Positions 5,422 through 7,855 of a DNA stretch of 7,855 bases are shown here, piece after piece. The DNA lies in NCBI GenBank assembly GCA_947085765.1, contig CAMTXZ010000272.1, positions 1-7,855 of the forward strand, in the 5' to 3' direction. Below the pieces are notes generated by a model, which was given only the letters and a program-made list of their open reading frames with translations, searched no databases and was not told where the DNA came from. The position numbers and the translations under genes are program-made. Within the stretch, counting starts at the first letter, position 1; the number at the start of each line of letters is the position of its first letter. Source of the stretch: JAKFXL01 sp947085765. Lineage in GTDB: Bacteria; Pseudomonadota; Gammaproteobacteria; Tenderiales; Tenderiaceae.

Positions 5422-6534
5422 TTGACCTCCGTGCACTCCTCCCGGGACAAGTACCTGGTTATTGGTGGTTATGGTGTGGTGGGGCAGGTGGTCTGCGAAT
5501 ATCTTGGAGCGAAATTTCCCGGACGGGTCGTCGCAGCTGGCAGAAACATGCAGGCTGCATCTGTCTTTGCGTCCAGCACCGGCGGACGTGTCGTGCCGCG
5601 CCAGCTCGATGTCAGCGATCTTGTCGCGCTCGATGCCAGCCTTGACGATGCAGGTGTTGTGATCACCTGTGTCAGCGCTCGCAATCGGGAGATCGCCGAG
5701 GCGTGTATCCGGCAAGGGGCACACTTCGTCGATATCTCCGCGAGTTACCCGGTGCTCCAGTCCCTCGAACTCTTGAACGATCAGGCAAGAGCCAGCGGCG
5801 TCACCGGCATCTTGAGTGTGGGGCTCTCCCCCGGGATCACAAACCTGCTAGTCCGCCACGTTCACGATCTCCTCGGTACGGTCGACTCGGCGGAGATCAC
5901 TGTACTGCTCGGACTTGGCGATACTCACGGCCGTGGCGCAATCCTCTGGATGCTGAAGAACAGCCGCGCCGCCTTGGGCGAAGCGAAGTCCATCCAGCTC
6001 CCTGAACCCTATGGCACGCGCACGGCATATGGTTTCGATTTCGCCGACCAGTACGTCGTTCGAGATACATTGGGAGTAGCGTCTGCGCGAACACGGCTAT
6101 GTATTGAGCCTGCATACATGACCCGTGCACTGGCTCTTCTCAGTGCGAGCGGAGCGCTCGCACTGCTGGGCCGCATGGGAGCGCTTGAACCGCTCGCCGG
6201 CCTGCTCAGCGCCGTGAGATTTGGCAGCAACGCTTTTGTGGCGCAAGTCGAAGCGCAGGGAAACGGAGGCACGGCTCGTGCTTTGGTTTGCGGCGTGAAG
6301 GAAGCCCGAATAACAGGATTGGTGGCGGGCCTCGTCGCGGAAAGCGTTGGCACCACCAGTCCGCTCCCTGGCGTCCGACACATAGAAAAAGATTTCGAAC
6401 TCAAACACTTTTCGTCAACACTGGAGGAGGTCGGGTATGCAGTAACCTGGGCCAGGAAACCGCCAGGGTTACAAGATCCGGGACGTGGTACAAGGCCGCC
6501 AACCCATCTCAAAGCACCGGCAACAACAGCATGA
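5422..6534 (+). CDS. Saccharopine dehydrogenase-family NAD(P)-binding protein
   Basis: A 370-residue oxidoreductase-like protein of unknown substrate. The N-terminal Rossmann fold is clear: YLVIGGYGVVGQVV (11-24), with the dinucleotide glycines in GGYGVVG (15-21), then the second strand ending VVAAGRN (36-42), where the arginine suggests NADP preference. LDVSD (62-66) and VVITCVSARN (79-88) follow, then CIRQGAHFVDISASY (95-109), the layout of saccharopine dehydrogenase-like reductases. LSVGLSPGITNLLVRH (131-146) fits the start of the C-terminal catalytic domain. No membrane span is evident. The final 25 residues (PPGLQDPGRG...) are proline-rich and probably disordered. The start is the TTG at 5422, because AGGAAG lies 5 bases upstream (5411-5416) and no ATG precedes the Rossmann motif; GTG at 5431 is the alternative. 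The closeness to the HMA gene suggests cotranscription. A lysine-pathway role is not implied by the family name. Confidence 0.82.
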   Translation: MTSVHSSRDKYLVIGGYGVVGQVVCEYLGAKFPGRVVAAGRNMQAASVFASSTGGRVVPRQLDVSDLVALDASLDDAGVVITCVSARNREIAEACIRQGAHFVDISASYPVLQSLELLNDQARASGVTGILSVGLSPGITNLLVRHVHDLLGTVDSAEITVLLGLGDTHGRGAILWMLKNSRAALGEAKSIQLPEPYGTRTAYGFDFADQYVVRDTLGVASARTRLCIEPAYMTRALALLSASGALALLGRMGALEPLAGLLSAVRFGSNAFVAQVEAQGNGGTARALVCGVKEARITGLVAGLVAESVGTTSPLPGVRHIEKDFELKHFSSTLEEVGYAVTWARKPPGLQDPGRGTRPPTHLKAPATTA

Positions 6535-6564
6535 GGGGTGGATCATCGATAAAATGGCCGGCAC

Positions 6565-6697
6565 TGGGGCAATGCTGATTGCTTAAGCACGTAGGTGCGA
6601 ATTCATTCGCACTAATAAGCTCATAAATAGCGCATTGTTCGAATGAATTCGAACCTACAACAGTGGCTCCAGCGCTTAACTGATCGGCATTGCGCCA
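6565..6697. repeat. MITE-like element with imperfect terminal inverted repeats
   Basis: The ends 6565-6588 and 6674-6697 are inverted repeats of 24 bases matching at 19 positions; shared blocks are GCAATGC at the outer side and TTAAGC at the inner side. They enclose a second, much stronger inverted repeat (6591-6658). The 133-base unit has no coding capacity and lies between two unrelated genes, which fits a non-autonomous miniature element or a REP/BIME-like intergenic repeat. I see no clear target-site duplication at its edges, and no transposase is in the window. The inner palindrome is of a kind found repeatedly between genes in gammaproteobacteria; whether this genome carries more copies cannot be told from one window. 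Confidence 0.6.
6591..6658. repeat. Nested palindrome with 22-base arms
   Basis: Arms 6591-6612 and 6637-6658 are inverted repeats matching at 20 of 22 positions around a 24-base loop. Each arm is also a small hairpin: the left holds TGCGAAT-TC-ATTCGCA and the right holds TTCGAAT-GA-ATTCGAA (+ strand order). The two mismatches between arms fall on bases paired within an arm (G-C on one side, T-A on the other), so each mini-hairpin stays intact. Single-stranded DNA or RNA could fold as one long stem or as two short hairpins. Confidence 0.85.
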
Positions 6698-6731
6698 TGA
6701 GCGGCAGTAATTCTGCGTTACTTACGCTGCA

Positions 6732-6751
6732 AGATGTTAGTGTTAGCATCT
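6732..6751 (+). other. Small hairpin upstream of lemA
   Basis: AGATGTTA (6732-6739) and TAGCATCT (6744-6751) pair over 8 positions, one of them a G-U pair in RNA, with loop GTGT. No T-run follows, so it is not a clear terminator. It lies 22 bases before the lemA ribosome binding site and may be a leader hairpin or operator half of unknown role. Confidence 0.3.
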
Positions 6752-6785
6752 CTCTGATGAAATAATTTTGAACAAGGTGAGAAAT

Positions 6786-7382
6786 ATGGATATCACATTA
6801 ATTGTTATTCTGGTTGTTGTTGTACTGATCGTTTTTTATGTCATCGCAATATTCAATAAACTGGTTACGCTAAAGAATCGCTACCAGAACGCCTTTGCCC
6901 AGATCGAGGTGCAATTGAAGCGGCGTTACGACCTGATACCCAATCTTATAGAGACCGCGAAGGGTTATATCAAACATGAACGTGAAACCCTGGAGGCTGT
7001 GGTTGAGGCGCGCAATACGGCAAACAAAATGCTGTCAACGGCGGCGGCCGATCCGGGCAACGCCGAGGCAATAAAAGGTTTGAGTGGCGCAGAAGGCAAA
7101 CTGGCCGGCGCCATGATGAACTTTAATATGGTGATGGAGGCCTATCCGGATCTCAAGGCCAACCAGAACATGATGCAGCTGAGTGAAGAACTCGTCTCCA
7201 CCGAGAACAAAGTCTCTTTCTCCCGGCAGGCCTTTAATGATCAGGTGATGGCCTATAACACCTATAAACAGACATTCCCGCCGGTCTTCTTTGCGGCACG
7301 TTTTGGTCACGCGCAGGATGCGGCCCTGCTGGAGTTTGAAGATACGGTGGCCATCCAGGCCGCACCAAAAGTCTCATTCTAA
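6786..7382 (+). CDS. lemA: LemA family membrane protein
   Basis: This is a 198-residue membrane-anchored protein of the LemA family, whose molecular role is not established. A very short N-terminus leads into one hydrophobic span (residues 3-23, rich in I, L and V). The predominantly helical body carries family motifs: FNKLVTLKNRYQNAFAQIEVQ (23-43, in sense), LKRRYDLIPNLIETAKGY (44-61), then AYPDLKANQNMMQLSEEL (119-136), STENKVSFSRQAFND (138-152) and YNTYKQTFPP (157-166). The tail (FGHAQDAALLEFED...AAPKVSF) belongs to one LemA subtype and differs from the short FGF-x(2)-PYF endings of others. The start is ATG 6786, supported by AAGGTGAG at 6774-6781; a TTG at 6768 lies before that ribosome binding site and is unlikely. 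An M48 peptidase gene begins 27 bases after the stop, a common pairing that suggests joint function. Confidence 0.93.
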   Translation: MDITLIVILVVVVLIVFYVIAIFNKLVTLKNRYQNAFAQIEVQLKRRYDLIPNLIETAKGYIKHERETLEAVVEARNTANKMLSTAAADPGNAEAIKGLSGAEGKLAGAMMNFNMVMEAYPDLKANQNMMQLSEELVSTENKVSFSRQAFNDQVMAYNTYKQTFPPVFFAARFGHAQDAALLEFEDTVAIQAAPKVSF

Positions 7383-7409
7383 TCACTACAATTTATTGCA
7401 AAGGTCGAA

Positions 7410-7855
7410 ATGAATTTTTTTGAATCACAAGACCGTGTGCGTAAAAATACCATCCAGCTGGTTTTGCTGTTTGGCCTGGCGGTCGTCACCTTGATTATCA
7501 TGGTCAATCTCCTGGTCATGGTGGCGTTTGGTTATATCAATAGCGAACAGTTGCAAGAGGGTGGGACACTGCTCCAGCAGATGGACTGGCAGACATTCGC
7601 CGCGGTCAGTGCCGCTGTCGTTGTGGTGGTGCTGGCGGGCAGTCTCTACAAGATCATGGTCCTGTCGGCGGGTGGCAAGGTGGTTGCTGAATCGCTGGGT
7701 GGACAATTGATTCCGCAAAATACTAAAGATTTGAAGCAACGCAAACTGTTGAACGTGGTGGAGGAGATGGCCATCGCCTCCGGCACACCGGCACCACCGG
7801 TTTATCTGCTCGCGGATGAGCCGGGTATTAATGCCTTTGCGGCCGGTTTCTCACC
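7410..7855 (+). CDS. M48 family (HtpX-like) membrane metallopeptidase, 5' part
   Basis: This reading frame is open from ATG 7410 to the window edge, giving 148 complete codons. An AAGG at 7401-7404 serves as ribosome binding site. The product begins MNFFESQDRVRKNT, followed by two hydrophobic spans (about 15-41 and 62-80) flanking a short loop. A cytoplasmic-side region with SLGGQLIPQNT (95-105), LLNVVEEMAIASG (113-125) and PPVYLLADEPGINAFAAGF (129-147) follows. The last block, with N-A-F-A-A-G-F, is the conserved approach to the active site in M48 proteases. The zinc-binding HExxH motif should lie beyond the edge and cannot be confirmed. Proteins of this kind are inner-membrane zinc proteases, HtpX being the model. 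The 27-base gap to lemA suggests one operon. Confidence 0.9.
   Translation, partial: MNFFESQDRVRKNTIQLVLLFGLAVVTLIIMVNLLVMVAFGYINSEQLQEGGTLLQQMDWQTFAAVSAAVVVVVLAGSLYKIMVLSAGGKVVAESLGGQLIPQNTKDLKQRKLLNVVEEMAIASGTPAPPVYLLADEPGINAFAAGFS

Noticed and set aside
6009..6512. 167-codon open frame on the minus strand
   Set aside because: It lies wholly inside the saccharopine-dehydrogenase-family gene, has no recognisable domain and shows the Ser/Pro/Arg-rich composition typical of a shadow frame.
6671..6760. Several short dyads such as GCAG-TAATT-CTGC
   Set aside because: Four-base stems occur by chance at this length, and none is followed by a T-run or matches a known site.
6768..6785. TTG at 6768 as the lemA start
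   Set aside because: The Shine-Dalgarno AAGGTGAG at 6774-6781 lies downstream of that TTG and at proper spacing for ATG 6786, which also starts directly before the membrane span as usual for LemA.
1..7855. CRISPR array, tRNA, rRNA, toxin-antitoxin or phage defence system
   Set aside because: No regularly spaced direct repeats, no cloverleaf-like or rRNA-like sequence and no related protein family was seen on reading either strand.

Overview
The window looks like chromosomal DNA of a gammaproteobacterium, probably an environmental lineage of moderate G+C. The basis is protein resemblance recognised by eye: a group I (housekeeping-type) electron transfer flavoprotein, a short ferredoxin-NADP reductase of the Azotobacter/Pseudomonas type, an NhaA antiporter, and a LemA/M48-peptidase pair. 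No database search was possible, so no genus is claimed. All recognised genes lie on the + strand. I see no tRNA, rRNA, CRISPR array, transposase or phage gene.

Layout. Positions 1-177 are a non-coding leader with one good -10-like box. Positions 178-2664 hold etfB, etfA and fpr, closely packed: etfB and etfA overlap by 4 bases and fpr follows after 34. They read as one electron-transfer operon that could link flavin dehydrogenases (through ETF) with the ferredoxin/NADPH pool. Positions 2689-4055 hold a 58-residue single-span membrane protein whose stop codon overlaps the start of nhaA (Na+/H+ antiporter, all key charged residues present). A 136-base gap with two hairpins and an A9 run follows. 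Next comes a two-CBS-domain protein (4192-4824), a possible nucleotide-sensing partner of the neighbouring antiporter.

Positions 4825-5130 are an AT-richer leader that happens to be open in the frame of the next gene. Positions 5131-5382 encode an 83-residue heavy-metal-associated (HMA) metallochaperone-like protein ending in three cysteines. It is followed in the same frame, after one TAA, by a saccharopine-dehydrogenase-family oxidoreductase (5422-6534) of unknown substrate. The gap after it holds a 133-base MITE-like palindromic element (6565-6697) with nested inverted repeats. The window closes with lemA (6786-7382) and the 5' part of a membrane-bound M48 metallopeptidase gene (7410 to the edge), a pairing commonly seen in bacteria.

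Most of the window is ordinary housekeeping or accessory metabolism. The points most worth a second look are the nested repeat with paired base changes at 6565-6697, the unrecognised small membrane protein coupled to nhaA, and the HMA/saccharopine-dehydrogenase pair with its long open leader.
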